Origin: Marinobacter halodurans
GTDB lineage: Bacteria; Pseudomonadota; Gammaproteobacteria; Pseudomonadales; Oleiphilaceae
Assembly (NCBI RefSeq): GCF_004327985.1
Contig: NZ_SJDL01000006.1
Span: 119,612-183,611 of the forward strand
DNA: 64,000 bases
Direction of reading: 5' to 3'
This document shows positions 54,050 through 62,204 of the stretch, one piece after another. The notes under the pieces are model-generated. The model ran no database searches and was not told where the DNA came from. It worked only from the letters and a program-made list of their open reading frames with translations. Position 1 is the stretch's first letter. Each line of letters begins with the position of its first letter. Position numbers and translations under genes: made by a program.

Positions 54050-54817
54050 ATGGCCCAGACCACCGCCATCATCGACGCCCTCAAGAAAGCCCTGCGGGAG
54101 CATGGCCTCACGTACCAGCAGGTGGCCGCCGAGCTGTCGTTGTCCGAAGCCAGCATCAAGCGCCTGTTCGCGGAGAAACAGTTCTCCCTGAAGCGCCTCG
54201 ATCAGGTCTGCGCGTTGATGGGCCTGGAGATCAGCGACCTGATGCGCCGACTGGAGCCGGAGGCCCGGGTGGATGCGTTAACGACCGACCAGGAACAGCA
54301 ACTGGTGTCGGACATCCCGCTGCTCATCGTGTCGATCTGCGCGCTGAACCGCTGGCGCTTCGAGCAGATCCTCGCCGCCTATGAACTCAGCGAGCACGAC
54401 GTGATTAATCGCCTGGCCCAACTGGACCGGATGGGGCTGATCGAGCTGCTGCCCGGTAATCGCATCAAACCGCTGATCACCCACGACTTCCAGTGGCAGA
54501 GGAACGGTCCGATCCAGCGCTTTTTCGAGGACCAGGTCCAGGGGGACTTCTTCCAGTGCCGCTTCAACCGGCCCGGGGAACTGCGCCTGTTCCTCAACGG
54601 CATGCTGTCGCCCCGTTCGAACGACATCATGCAGCAGAAGCTGCGTCGCCTGGCGCTGGACTTCCGTCATTGTCATCAGGAAGATTTGTCACTGCCGCTG
54701 GACGAGCGCTACGGCATGAGCCTGATGCTGGCGATCCGGCCCTGGGAGATCGGTGTGTTCCGGGACCATCGCCGGCCCGGGGCCCAAAAAGTTTACCCGG
54801 GGCATCCCGCACCCTGA
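54050..54817 (+). CDS. XRE-family helix-turn-helix regulator
   Basis: A 255-residue protein. The N-terminal 60 residues hold an XRE-type helix-turn-helix (LTYQQVAAELSLSEASIKRLFAEKQFSLKRLDQVCA). The remaining 190 residues include LNRWRFEQILAAYELSEHDVINRLAQLDRMGLIELL, which looks like a second winged-helix, and a tail of unknown function. The frame runs further upstream through the inserted element, but the ATG at 54050 after CGGAGA is the natural start. Targets unknown. Confidence 0.85.
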   Translation: MAQTTAIIDALKKALREHGLTYQQVAAELSLSEASIKRLFAEKQFSLKRLDQVCALMGLEISDLMRRLEPEARVDALTTDQEQQLVSDIPLLIVSICALNRWRFEQILAAYELSEHDVINRLAQLDRMGLIELLPGNRIKPLITHDFQWQRNGPIQRFFEDQVQGDFFQCRFNRPGELRLFLNGMLSPRSNDIMQQKLRRLALDFRHCHQEDLSLPLDERYGMSLMLAIRPWEIGVFRDHRRPGAQKVYPGHPAP

Positions 54818-54894
54818 GCGGCGCTTGCGATTGCCGCTGATTTTCTTTATCGCTTGCAGGCGTTCAAAATCGATGCACTGAAAGGGAGGAACGA

Positions 54895-55299
54895 ATGCGA
54901 CTGTTGATAGCCCTGATCCTGCTGGGCGCCTCCAGCCTCGCGCTGGCCGCCGGGGACGATTGCGAGAACGCCGTCTCCACCATGGACATCAACCTGTGCA
55001 AGGCCAAGGAAGTGGAAAAGGCGGAAGGGCAGATGGACAAGTACCTCCAGGCCAGTATCAAGCGCCATAAGGACGACCAATCCACCGTTCGACTGATCAA
55101 CGACACCCAGGACGTCTGGGAGAAGTACCGCACCAAGCACTGCGACACCGTCTTCCACATCTGGGCGGATGGCACCATCCGGGGCGTCATGCGGGGTGAG
55201 TGCAAACTTCGTCTGACAAAGGCGCGGACCCACGAACTCTGGCAGTCGTTCCTCACCTACGGCGACGATACCCCGCCCGACCTGCCGGAGCCCAAGTAA
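54895..55299 (+). CDS. LprI-like/DUF1311 exported protein
   Basis: A 134-residue exported protein. The signal peptide ends near residue 19 (SLALAAGDD). The mature protein matches the DUF1311/LprI lysozyme-inhibitor-like family: CENAVSTMDINLC near the N terminus, then WEKYRTKHCDTV and GECKLRLTKARTHEL, with four Cys likely forming disulfides. GGGAGG precedes the ATG. Lysozyme inhibition has been shown only for some members. Confidence 0.85.
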   Translation: MRLLIALILLGASSLALAAGDDCENAVSTMDINLCKAKEVEKAEGQMDKYLQASIKRHKDDQSTVRLINDTQDVWEKYRTKHCDTVFHIWADGTIRGVMRGECKLRLTKARTHELWQSFLTYGDDTPPDLPEPK

Positions 55300-55457
55300 A
55301 GGCCCCGGCCTGGTGCGGGTCTGCCTCTGGACCCAGTCCGGCAGTGGGTCATCTTGACCGTACGCCGCCGTCTACATGACAAGACGGCAAGCGAACCAGC
55401 GGGCGGATTGCGTTATCCTCCCGCCATCTTTCAACCGACCCGCAATCCGAGAGCGCA

Positions 55458-56276
55458 GTGACGAACATCCGCCCCCAACTCGCCGGCCTGCTCGTGGCGG
55501 CCGCGCTGGTCCTCACCGGCTGCAGCAAACCCACCCCGGACTTCGATCTCAAGCTCACCAGCGCCCAGTTGGAGCGCGTCGGCCAGCAGATCTTCCGCAA
55601 CGAGTGCGCGGCGAAGGTGGAGTGTCTGGTGCACTGGAATGAGGGTGAAGCATTCCCGTCGCTGGGGATCGGGCATTTCATCTGGTACCCGGCGGATGTG
55701 GAAGGGCTGTTTGTGGAGAGTTTCCCGCAACTGGTCCAGTACATGGACGAGCAGGGTGTCACCCTGCCGGACTGGCTGGCGGAGGGCGACCCGGAAGACG
55801 CCCCCTGGCCGGACCGGGACGCCTACCTGGCCCAGCAGCGCAGCCCCAAAGTCGAAGCGCTGCGGCAGTTCCTCAACCGCACCCAGGATGTCCAGGCCGC
55901 CTTTATGTTCCAGCGCGCCCAGTCCGCGCTGGCCCGCGTGGTCGACGCTGCTCCGGAAGCCCGTCGCGCCACCATCAGCCAGCACATCAAGGACCTCAGC
56001 GCCACGCCGGGCGGCGTCTACGCCCTGATCGACTACGTCAACTTCAAGGGTGAGGGGCTGTCTCCGACGGAACGCTACCAGGGGCAGGGCTGGGGCCTGT
56101 TGCAGGTGCTTGAGCGCATGAGCCGCGTGGACGGCGACACGCCTCTCGACCACTTCCGCAATGCCGCCGCCGAGGTGCTGACCCTGCGCGCCAAGAACGC
56201 CCCGAAAGCCATTGAGCGCAAACGCTGGCTGCCCGGCTGGCTGAAGCGGCTGGATACCTACCACGAGTTCAACTGA
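55458..56276 (+). CDS. Conserved hypothetical lipoprotein
   Basis: A 272-residue lipoprotein from a GTG start at 55458. The leader AGLLVAAALVLTGC gives a lipobox LTGC at about residue 22. The conserved-looking block FRNECAAKVECLVHWNEGEAFPSLGIGHFIWYP at about 46-80, and a C-terminal GLSPTERYQGQGWGLLQVLERM, show similarity in style to lysozyme-like chitosanase/endolysin cores (ER-Y-GQGWGLLQVL), which is only suggestive. Similar proteins appear in related genera. Function unknown. Confidence 0.72.
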   Translation: MTNIRPQLAGLLVAAALVLTGCSKPTPDFDLKLTSAQLERVGQQIFRNECAAKVECLVHWNEGEAFPSLGIGHFIWYPADVEGLFVESFPQLVQYMDEQGVTLPDWLAEGDPEDAPWPDRDAYLAQQRSPKVEALRQFLNRTQDVQAAFMFQRAQSALARVVDAAPEARRATISQHIKDLSATPGGVYALIDYVNFKGEGLSPTERYQGQGWGLLQVLERMSRVDGDTPLDHFRNAAAEVLTLRAKNAPKAIERKRWLPGWLKRLDTYHEFN

Positions 56277-56370
56277 TTCCAGACGGGGCATTGCCTTGAA
56301 CCTCCCTTCAGGAAAGTCCCCGCCTTGTGCACAATCCTCCTGAGCAGATGCCCGGTCTGCACCGTTTAAG

Positions 56371-56398
56371 CCCCTCGCCCCTGGCGGGAGAGGGGTTT
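56371..56398 (+). terminator. GC-rich hairpin, possible terminator
   Basis: CCCCTCGCCC (56371-56380) pairs with GGGAGAGGGG (56386-56395) across a 5-base loop with one mismatch, followed by TTT. It lies about 95 bases after the lipoprotein gene. Sequences of this CCCTC/GAGGGG type are also scattered as repeats in many genomes, so it could be a repeat instead. Confidence 0.45.
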
Positions 56399-56556
56399 GG
56401 GGAGAGGGGGCCGGAGTTTTACATCATCTCCATCGTCCCTCCATATCCCCCAACCCCTCCCAGCGGTTAGACTTTCCTCCAACAGGATTCCCCGCCCAAC
56501 CGTGCCAACATTCTTAGTTGGCGTGAATAAGGATTGCAGACAACAGGAGAACAATA

Positions 56557-57492
56557 ATGATGAAGGTGATCGCCTTCGGTGAAGCCCTGATCGACATGTT
56601 GGCCCTGCCGAAACCCGGCCAGCGCAAGTTCCTGGAGCAGCCCGGCGGCGCACCCGCCAATGTTGCCGTCGGTGTCGCCAAGCTCGGCGGCCACGCGATG
56701 TTCGTGGGGCAGGTGGGCAAGGACATGTTCGGCGACCTGCTGGTGCGCTCCATGAGCGGCTACGGCGTGGATACCTCCGCCCTGCACCAGACACCGGCCG
56801 CCATGACCGCACTGGCCTTCGTCAGCCTTGCCCCGGACGGCGAACGCAGCTTCGCGTTCTACCGCAATCGCAGCGCCGACCTTTTGTACCGTGTGGAGTA
56901 CCTCCCGGACAGCGTGTTCGACAGCCCCGCCATCTTCCACTGCGGCTCCAACACCCTGACCGACGACGAAATCCTCAACACCACCCTCGACCTGATGCAA
57001 CAGGCCCGCGAGGCCGGCTGCCTGGTGAGCTTCGACGTCAACTACCGCCACAACCTCTGGCCCAACGGCACCACCCCGGCCGAACCCATCTGGGACGCCA
57101 TGGCCGCCTCCGACCTGGTCAAACTCAGCCGCGAAGAGCTTGAAGCCCTCTACGGCGACGAGCAGACGCTGGTCCAACAGCTGCTGGACGCCGGCGTCAA
57201 ACTCGTCCTCATCACCGACGGCGGCAACCCCCTCAACGCTTACTGGGCCGGCGGCAACGCCCAGGTCGCCCCCATCGCCGCCGACATGATCGACAGCACC
57301 GCCGCCGGCGATGCCTTCGTCGCCGGCCTGCTGCACCAGATGGCCGCCCAGGGAATCACCAGGGACAAGCTCGAAAGCTGGGTGAACGACCAGACGTTCG
57401 AAGAGGCGCTGACCTACGCCTGCCGGTGTGGGGCCGTGGCGGTATCCCGGTATGGGGCATTTGATGCGTTGCCGACGGTGGAGGATCTTTGA
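56557..57492 (+). CDS. PfkB-family carbohydrate kinase (fructokinase-like)
   Basis: A 311-residue PfkB/ribokinase-fold kinase. The N-terminal motif GGAPANVAVGVAKLGG and the C-terminal ATP/catalytic motif DSTAAGDAFVAGLL are present; the catalytic Asp is in AGD. The usual DTxGAGD reads STAAGD, a variant seen in fructokinases. It phosphorylates a sugar, most likely fructose. AGGAG precedes two adjacent ATGs. No sugar transporter or sucrose genes lie nearby. Confidence 0.9.
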   Translation: MMKVIAFGEALIDMLALPKPGQRKFLEQPGGAPANVAVGVAKLGGHAMFVGQVGKDMFGDLLVRSMSGYGVDTSALHQTPAAMTALAFVSLAPDGERSFAFYRNRSADLLYRVEYLPDSVFDSPAIFHCGSNTLTDDEILNTTLDLMQQAREAGCLVSFDVNYRHNLWPNGTTPAEPIWDAMAASDLVKLSREELEALYGDEQTLVQQLLDAGVKLVLITDGGNPLNAYWAGGNAQVAPIAADMIDSTAAGDAFVAGLLHQMAAQGITRDKLESWVNDQTFEEALTYACRCGAVAVSRYGAFDALPTVEDL

Positions 57493-57554
57493 TCTGGATG
57501 ATTAATCCTCATCAGTTGAACATGTAAAAAATTGTCACATGTCATGAAAGCTCA

Positions 57555-57582
57555 CCGCCGGAAAGCTACACTTTTCGGCGGG
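57555..57582 (+). terminator. Intrinsic-type terminator after the sugar kinase
   Basis: CCGCCGGAAAG (57555-57565) pairs with CTTTTCGGCGG (57571-57581) with one bulged position, followed by ACTTTTG. It lies about 60 bases after the kinase stop. Confidence 0.55.
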
Positions 57583-57782
57583 ACTTTTGTCCCTGTCTTT
57601 ATTTGGCGTTTGGATGTCGCCAATAGCGGAGCCACGAATCAGGGACGAAGATTGTGTACGGCATTTCCATTCCTAAATCCGGCGTCCTGCCACCCTTTCG
57701 GTCTGCTTACTCGCTAGCCGGAATAACCCCGTCCGATACATTGCCTACTTCCGGTGCAGCGTCCGATTGCCGCGGCATTGCG

Positions 57783-57815
57783 GTAGGTTGGGCTCCCTGT
57801 GTCCGCACAACCTAC
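57783..57815. repeat. Inverted repeat GTAGGTTG/CAACCTAC
   Basis: An 8-bp perfect inverted repeat with a 17-base spacer, in the 384-base gap between the sugar kinase and the BRCT gene. Repeats of the GTAGGTTGGG type are frequent in Proteobacteria. Apart from this and the terminator, the gap 57493-57876 holds nothing I recognise. GC falls from here rightward. Confidence 0.45.
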
Positions 57816-57876
57816 GATTCCCTTCAGCCCGGCCTTGGTCAATGGAAGGCTACCCGTGACAACAGAGGGCAATGAC

Positions 57877-58482
57877 ATGGACATCTTTACGCGCTTTAAC
57901 CGCAAAAACATCCAGGACCGCCAGATCGATACCCTCATTGGTTTGAGTAAGGGCATCGCAGCCGACGGAGCCGTTAATCAGCAGGAAGCGGAATTCCTGA
58001 GGTCCTGGCTCATCCAGAACCGGCACAGCGACAACCCTGTGATCATTAACCTGCTTGAGAAAGTCAGCGGAATGCTGGAAGACAACGTGCTCGATCCAGA
58101 CGAATCCGCGGAATTGTTGTCGATATTGCGGCAGATCTCGGGCGAGCCATCGGAAATTGGAGAGTTGGCCAAGAGCAGCACCCTGCCGATTGACGACCCG
58201 CTGCCATCTCTTGTTTTTGAAGGCAGCAAATTCCTGTTCACAGGTACCTGTGCTTTTGGAACCCGGAAACAATGCCAGGCCGCGATCGAGAATCTGGGCG
58301 GCGTAAATGTCGGTGGGGTCACCAAATCACTCGACTATCTGGTGTTGGGCACCTATGTCACCGATAGCTGGGCGCATGAGAGTTATGGGCGGAAGATTGA
58401 GAAGGCTGTTGATTATCGAAGCTCTGGGGTGCCGCTTGCGATTGTTAGTGAAGAGCATTGGTTGGTGCAGGCGGGTTTGTAA
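57877..58482 (+). CDS. BRCT-domain protein
   Basis: A 201-residue protein. The N-terminal half is helical with a TerB-like pattern (KGIAADGAVNQQEAEFLRSW). The C-terminal half is a BRCT domain (FLFTGTCAFGTRKQCQAAIENLGGVNVGGVTKSLDYLVLGTYV), like the one in NAD-dependent DNA ligase. Lone TerB-like/BRCT proteins are found in accessory DNA and may bind nucleic acid ends or modified nucleotides. The ATG at 57877 follows AGAGGG; an earlier in-frame start is possible. It lies at the left edge of the low-GC region. Confidence 0.8.
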   Translation: MDIFTRFNRKNIQDRQIDTLIGLSKGIAADGAVNQQEAEFLRSWLIQNRHSDNPVIINLLEKVSGMLEDNVLDPDESAELLSILRQISGEPSEIGELAKSSTLPIDDPLPSLVFEGSKFLFTGTCAFGTRKQCQAAIENLGGVNVGGVTKSLDYLVLGTYVTDSWAHESYGRKIEKAVDYRSSGVPLAIVSEEHWLVQAGL

Positions 58483-58503
58483 AACAAGTCTGGGTGGATT
58501 GCG

Positions 58504-59100
58504 ATGAAGCAAATTTTTGAATTTGAGCATACCGTCGACGGACTTTACGGCGTCTACTTGGACTCTTTAGCCGGCTTTCGACACCTCCATGCCGAGGGTG
58601 AAAGGAAAAAGGCCAATCTTGCCAAGCTTCTGTGTGGTGATAGCGCGAGCGATACCGAATTAGCAGGTGCAGGGGCTGAGTGTGTATATAGTTATGCCAA
58701 AGGTGAGCCGGGTGAACCCGATTTCGTTGAAATACACACATGCACATATGACGAATACATCTCCAGAACTGCCGAGCGAGGAATGAACCAGTGGTTCGCG
58801 GGGAATATGCTTGCGGTGAATATCTATGCGTTCTGGGAGAATTTTCACAGGCAGAGAATTGCTTCACTGCTTGGTAAAGAGAAAAGCGATATTCGAGCCC
58901 CGATTATGGGTGATCTGCGACGTTACAGACAGTCGATATTGCACCACAACGGAAAAGCCTTAAAGGGTATTCGCAAATGCGAAGTACTCAAGTGGTATTC
59001 GGAGGGAGATGCGATCTTTCTTGATAATGAGAAAGTTCACGAAATCATTCTGCAGATTAAGAAGTTCATACAAGAACTCAAGACTGAATGGCGCAAGTGA
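58504..59100 (+). CDS. HEPN-like hypothetical protein
   Basis: A 198-residue protein, low in GC. The C-terminal half is helical and contains INIYAFWENFHRQRI, then LRRYRQSILHHNGKA, which fits the HEPN RNase motif R(x4)H as Arg142-Gln-Ser-Ile-Leu-His147, followed by the usual polar N. HEPN proteins act as RNases in toxin-antitoxin and abortive-infection systems. The first 90 residues are not recognised. It lies 17 bases before the next gene, likely its partner. Confidence 0.6.
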   Translation: MKQIFEFEHTVDGLYGVYLDSLAGFRHLHAEGERKKANLAKLLCGDSASDTELAGAGAECVYSYAKGEPGEPDFVEIHTCTYDEYISRTAERGMNQWFAGNMLAVNIYAFWENFHRQRIASLLGKEKSDIRAPIMGDLRRYRQSILHHNGKALKGIRKCEVLKWYSEGDAIFLDNEKVHEIILQIKKFIQELKTEWRK

Positions 59101-59117
59101 AGTTCAAGGAGGCTGAC

Positions 59118-59459
59118 GTGACAGAGCCGAGCTCATACAGTTACTCGATTGAAAAATTGACTACAGCTGTTGACTGTCTCGCAACTCATCCGGGTGATGC
59201 CAGGCATCGAATAATCGCGGCCGCCTCAGTTTTCAATGTAGTGAGAACTTCAGATTTACCCCCAGAGCTCAGAGAGAAATGGCTCGGAGTGATCGCCGAA
59301 GCTACGAAATTTGGGCCCATACTTAAAAGTAACGGAGAGGTCCTCCGTAGCCCCGTAGAAAACACAATGTATCGGCGAAAAAACTCCACCGCATCAAAAC
59401 TAGCCAAGGCAATCTATGAAATATACTGGGATATCAGCCGCAACCAGCGATATCTCTAA
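59118..59459 (+). CDS. Hypothetical protein, partner of HEPN-like gene
   Basis: A 113-residue protein starting at a GTG at 59118 with a strong AGGAGG 5 bases before it, better than an ATG at 59088 that would overlap the upstream gene. It is helical, with a central block DARHRIIAAASVF and a later EKWLGVIAEATKFGP and VENTMYRRKNSTASKLA. Related small proteins occur in accessory regions, from memory. Its stop codon lies inside an attC-like site. Confidence 0.65.
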   Translation: MTEPSSYSYSIEKLTTAVDCLATHPGDARHRIIAAASVFNVVRTSDLPPELREKWLGVIAEATKFGPILKSNGEVLRSPVENTMYRRKNSTASKLAKAIYEIYWDISRNQRYL

Positions 59460-59539
59460 CAATCACAGGCACGGCGACGTCCACTGCATTGCGGCTTCGC
59501 CTCCATTTCGCAGCCGCGCGTACTGTTGGCGTTTTATGT
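59454..59539 (+). repeat. attC-like site 1 (integron cassette junction)
   Basis: The stop codon of the previous gene is embedded in CTCTAAC, close to the attC R'' box (RYYYAAC). An imperfect dyad follows, with GCGGCT and AGCCGC arms in the centre, ending in GGCGTTTTATGT, close to the usual GGCGTTATGT at cassette ends. The next gene starts 10 bases later. It shares GACGTCCACTGC with GACGTTCACTGC of site 2. Boxes are imperfect. Confidence 0.45.
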
Positions 59540-59548
59540 AGTCAAAAT

Positions 59549-60025
59549 ATGAAGAATCCGACGGGACAAAAAATAGGTAAAACTGGGTTTCGCATTGGTG
59601 GCGGCATCAATCACGTTCGGTATGATCACAAAACCAGACCGGCACAGATTGACATCAAATGCCCCAGTTGCGGAGAGTTAGCAGTGGCTCAGGATACCAC
59701 CGTTGACGGGTATGAATTTTCAAGCGATATGGCTCCATCTTGGCGCTCTGGTGGTTCTTTTTTTGTCATGTGCACAAGGTGCTTCTATCGAGCAAAGAAA
59801 CTCGCGTACAGGGATCTGACTGAGCCCTACTACCAGATCGCTGGCAGAGGAGAGGTTCTCTGGGCCTGGAACAAAAAGCATTTGGATATGTTGTTCGAGT
59901 TCCTGAGTGGGCAGAGTATTTCAGGCCATCCCTACGAGTTTTATCAAACATATGTTCACGGTGACTGGAAAAAATACCGAGAGTCATACCTCAAAGGAAT
60001 CCAGATGCACCTGAGCAGCACATAA
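59549..60025 (+). CDS. Zinc-ribbon hypothetical protein
   Basis: A 158-residue protein with two CxxC pairs (CPSCG at about residue 39 and CTRCF at about 76), which probably bind one zinc ion. The rest (EPYYQIAGRGEVLWAWNKKHLDML, then HPYEFYQTYVHGDWKKYRE) is not recognised. It is bounded by attC-like sites on both sides, so it would be a single-gene cassette. Confidence 0.68.
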   Translation: MKNPTGQKIGKTGFRIGGGINHVRYDHKTRPAQIDIKCPSCGELAVAQDTTVDGYEFSSDMAPSWRSGGSFFVMCTRCFYRAKKLAYRDLTEPYYQIAGRGEVLWAWNKKHLDMLFEFLSGQSISGHPYEFYQTYVHGDWKKYRESYLKGIQMHLSST

Positions 60026-60031
60026 TAATTA

Positions 60032-60088
60032 GTTCAACATGGACGTTCACTGCTTCGCAGCGGCCATCGGTTAACCTGGACGTTATGT
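60032..60088 (+). repeat. attC-like site 2 (best match)
   Basis: The site is 57 bases long, the lower end of the attC size range. It begins with a perfect R'' box, GTTCAAC, and ends with GTTATGT (R'-like). Between them, GTTCAC and GTTAAC form the L''/L' pair around a central hairpin (CTGCTTCGCAG). It lies 6 bases after the stop of one small gene and 33 before the next. This is the strongest evidence for an integron-type cassette structure. Confidence 0.6.
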
Positions 60089-60121
60089 GTGCAATGCAGA
60101 GCCTAATGAGTAAGGTCTAAT

Positions 60122-60535
60122 ATGGATATTGATTGGCCGCTGATAATTGCGGGATATGGTGCTTTTTTGTCCACATTGTTGGCGATTCCGAGCCTCCGAG
60201 AAGCTTGGGGTAACAGGTTTCAGATTGATGTCTCTCACGTTTTTAGAGGCGATCCCGGAATGGGAAATGAGGTTCATATCAGAAACCTGTCAGGGAAGCC
60301 GATCATTCTTGAATATTTTGAGCTGTCCTGCATTGAGGGCTTTTGGCCAAAGAGAAAAATCAGATATTTCGAGGCTCCTGAGGATGAAGTACTGAATCTC
60401 AGGATTGAGCCGGCGGGACACGAAGTACTCAATTTTAGAGAGCGATACCACTTTCCTTGGGGAAGAGGAAAGCGAGTTTACATTAAGCTGTATTTCGTCG
60501 GAAAAAAGCCGGTAGTGAAGAGGCTTGGTAAGTGA
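60122..60535 (+). CDS. Hypothetical protein with N-terminal membrane helix
   Basis: A 137-residue protein. One N-terminal helix (PLIIAGYGAFLSTLLAIPSL, residues about 6-25) anchors a soluble domain rich in beta strands (EVHIRNLSGKPIILEYFEL) that resembles an immunoglobulin-like fold. Family not recognised. Low GC, bounded by attC-like sites. Confidence 0.65.
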   Translation: MDIDWPLIIAGYGAFLSTLLAIPSLREAWGNRFQIDVSHVFRGDPGMGNEVHIRNLSGKPIILEYFELSCIEGFWPKRKIRYFEAPEDEVLNLRIEPAGHEVLNFRERYHFPWGRGKRVYIKLYFVGKKPVVKRLGK

Positions 60536-60554
60536 CGAATGCACCTAAATTGGC

Positions 60555-60561
60555 GTTATGC
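60555..60561 (+). repeat. attC-like half-site 3 (R' box)
   Basis: GGCGTTATGC at 60552-60561 contains a typical R' box (GTTATGC) 20 bases after the preceding gene. I could not find a full R'' box or large dyad before it, so the site is either degenerate or partly deleted. Confidence 0.35.
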
Positions 60562-60596
60562 ACAACCAAACTACCCTACAACAAGGAGAATAATTG

Positions 60597-61142
60597 ATGG
60601 GGTTTCAAGCATCTCGAAGATACGGTCGCTATTGGGAAGACGCGAAGAAGCTTGATGAGCTTATCAATCGCTATCATTTCAATACATCAGGTAAGGATGA
60701 AAGATCGTTCGAGAATGGCTTTGCATCTACTCTTCTGAATATGCAAGACCAATTCAACTGCAAGGTTATTTCTCAAATTGATAATACGTCTACAGTTAAG
60801 GATGTTAGGTGCTTTGGCAAGAAACATCGTCCTGATATGGCGCTTGATGAAAACGTTGTAGGTATAGAGTTAAAGTATGTTCGGTATGCTGGTTTAAAAG
60901 ATGCGATAGGCCAAGGCTATCTTTACAGACTAAGGTACAAGTTTGTCTTCCTCGTCTTGATAATAAGTAAAGATCGTTCCGCTATCTATGAAGACCTGCA
61001 TTTAGGGAAAGAAAAAGATTTGGAGGACACCCTTCAACACCTTGCCGATACAATGAATATATTTACATACATAGTGCCTGCATTTACAACTAAACCGGGA
61101 ATTCGGAAATGTTATGGATTCTTCGAGCCTGTAAATGCATAA
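60597..61142 (+). CDS. PD-(D/E)XK nuclease-like protein
   Basis: A 181-residue protein, about 40% GC. The nuclease pattern is visible: Glu39 in FENGF, Asp80 in HRPD, then Glu91-Leu-Lys93 in GIELKYV, and Gln106 in GQGYLYRL. This is the D...ExK core plus the QxxxY of Cas4/RecB-like nucleases. A good ribosome site (AAGGAG) precedes the ATG. No methylase or helicase lies beside it. It may act in phage defence or DNA processing; substrate unknown. Confidence 0.68.
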   Translation: MGFQASRRYGRYWEDAKKLDELINRYHFNTSGKDERSFENGFASTLLNMQDQFNCKVISQIDNTSTVKDVRCFGKKHRPDMALDENVVGIELKYVRYAGLKDAIGQGYLYRLRYKFVFLVLIISKDRSAIYEDLHLGKEKDLEDTLQHLADTMNIFTYIVPAFTTKPGIRKCYGFFEPVNA

Positions 61143-61342
61143 AAAGTATGGATAGGTCGCGCGCAGCCGCTATCTGATCCGGTGTTGGACGAGCCCGGTG
61201 CTTCTCTATTAAGGAAATAGCGGCGGAGAACCGAGGGGGCTTTGACCCTGACTTGGGGCGACCATTTTCATCAATCAATGGTGTCAGAGCGAAGTAAATT
61301 GGAAACAATAGATTTCGGTTAAAAAAATAGTGCTGGAGTTAT

Positions 61343-61747
61343 ATGAAAAACCTGAAATATTTATGTTTAGCATTGATCGCCATGTCTTCCTCTGTATTCG
61401 CGTATGAAAAAGGCTGGAGTTACCAAAATTTTTATGCAGAGGTGGAGTGGTGTAAGCAGTCGATCATTTACCCAAATGCTCAGGACTACATTGCAGCGGG
61501 TGTTAAAGCGGGTAAGTCAGAGTCAGAGCTGCGTACAGAAGCCATTTCGATGGTTCCCGTATTCGAGGGTGTTGCCCGCGATATGTGCTATTGCACATTT
61601 AATGAACTTGCAAAAGACGTCCCGCACGATGAATTCGAACGAGGCGCTATAGTTCAGCAATACATGGCGATACCACGTTGTAAACGGTCCTTGAAGGAAG
61701 CTATGGATGCCGTGAAAGAGAGTCGGGGAAGTCGTCGCCTTGAGTAG
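61343..61747 (+). CDS. Exported hypothetical protein
   Basis: A 134-residue protein with a signal peptide ending near residue 20 (SSSVFAYEKG). Four Cys in the mature part (EWCKQS, DMCYCTF, PRCKRS) probably form disulfides. Not recognised. It shares 8 bases with the next gene. Confidence 0.65.
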   Translation: MKNLKYLCLALIAMSSSVFAYEKGWSYQNFYAEVEWCKQSIIYPNAQDYIAAGVKAGKSESELRTEAISMVPVFEGVARDMCYCTFNELAKDVPHDEFERGAIVQQYMAIPRCKRSLKEAMDAVKESRGSRRLE

Positions 61748-62204
61748 AGGTTACAAAGCCATAAGTCTGTTCTGGGCCGACGGCTATCCACCGGGCGCCC
61801 TGAACGGCGACCCGACAGGGCTGGTATTTTGCAGCAAAGAGGCTGACTTGAATTTCCCGATGGAAGATCGTTATTTCAGGGCCCGGTATAGGAAGTTGGA
61901 TACGTCTCGCAGACTTTCAAATGGTTTTCGAAGCGATTTGAAATTTCAGGCGGATTCCGACAACAGGTTGGTTTTCGCCTTGTATCCGGAATTCGAAACT
62001 CTTTCTGATGAACATATTGTCGGTGAGGGATCGGAAGCCCTTGGTGAGGGGACCCTGATCATCAGAAAACCGATTTATGAAGACAGGAATGGCTATTTTG
62101 ACCTGATTCGTGAAAGGGTAAAGATTGGGGCGAAGGCCTACCTTGTGGAAGGATCACGCAAGATTGTAGAGCTGGAAATCTTTGAGGTCATTAATGAAAT
62201 ATAA
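61740..62204 (+). CDS. Hypothetical cytoplasmic protein
   Basis: A 154-residue protein starting at a TTG that overlaps the stop of the previous gene, with GGGGA upstream. The N-terminal region SLFWADGYPPGALNGDPTGLVF and the later LIIRKPIYEDRNGYFDLI are not recognised. It is the last of the lower-GC genes. Confidence 0.6.
   Translation: MSRGYKAISLFWADGYPPGALNGDPTGLVFCSKEADLNFPMEDRYFRARYRKLDTSRRLSNGFRSDLKFQADSDNRLVFALYPEFETLSDEHIVGEGSEALGEGTLIIRKPIYEDRNGYFDLIRERVKIGAKAYLVEGSRKIVELEIFEVINEI

Noticed and set aside
57532..57717. A 61-codon plus-strand frame in the gap before the BRCT gene
   Set aside because: It overlaps the terminator hairpin of the sugar kinase, has no ribosome site, and its translation shows no protein-like pattern.
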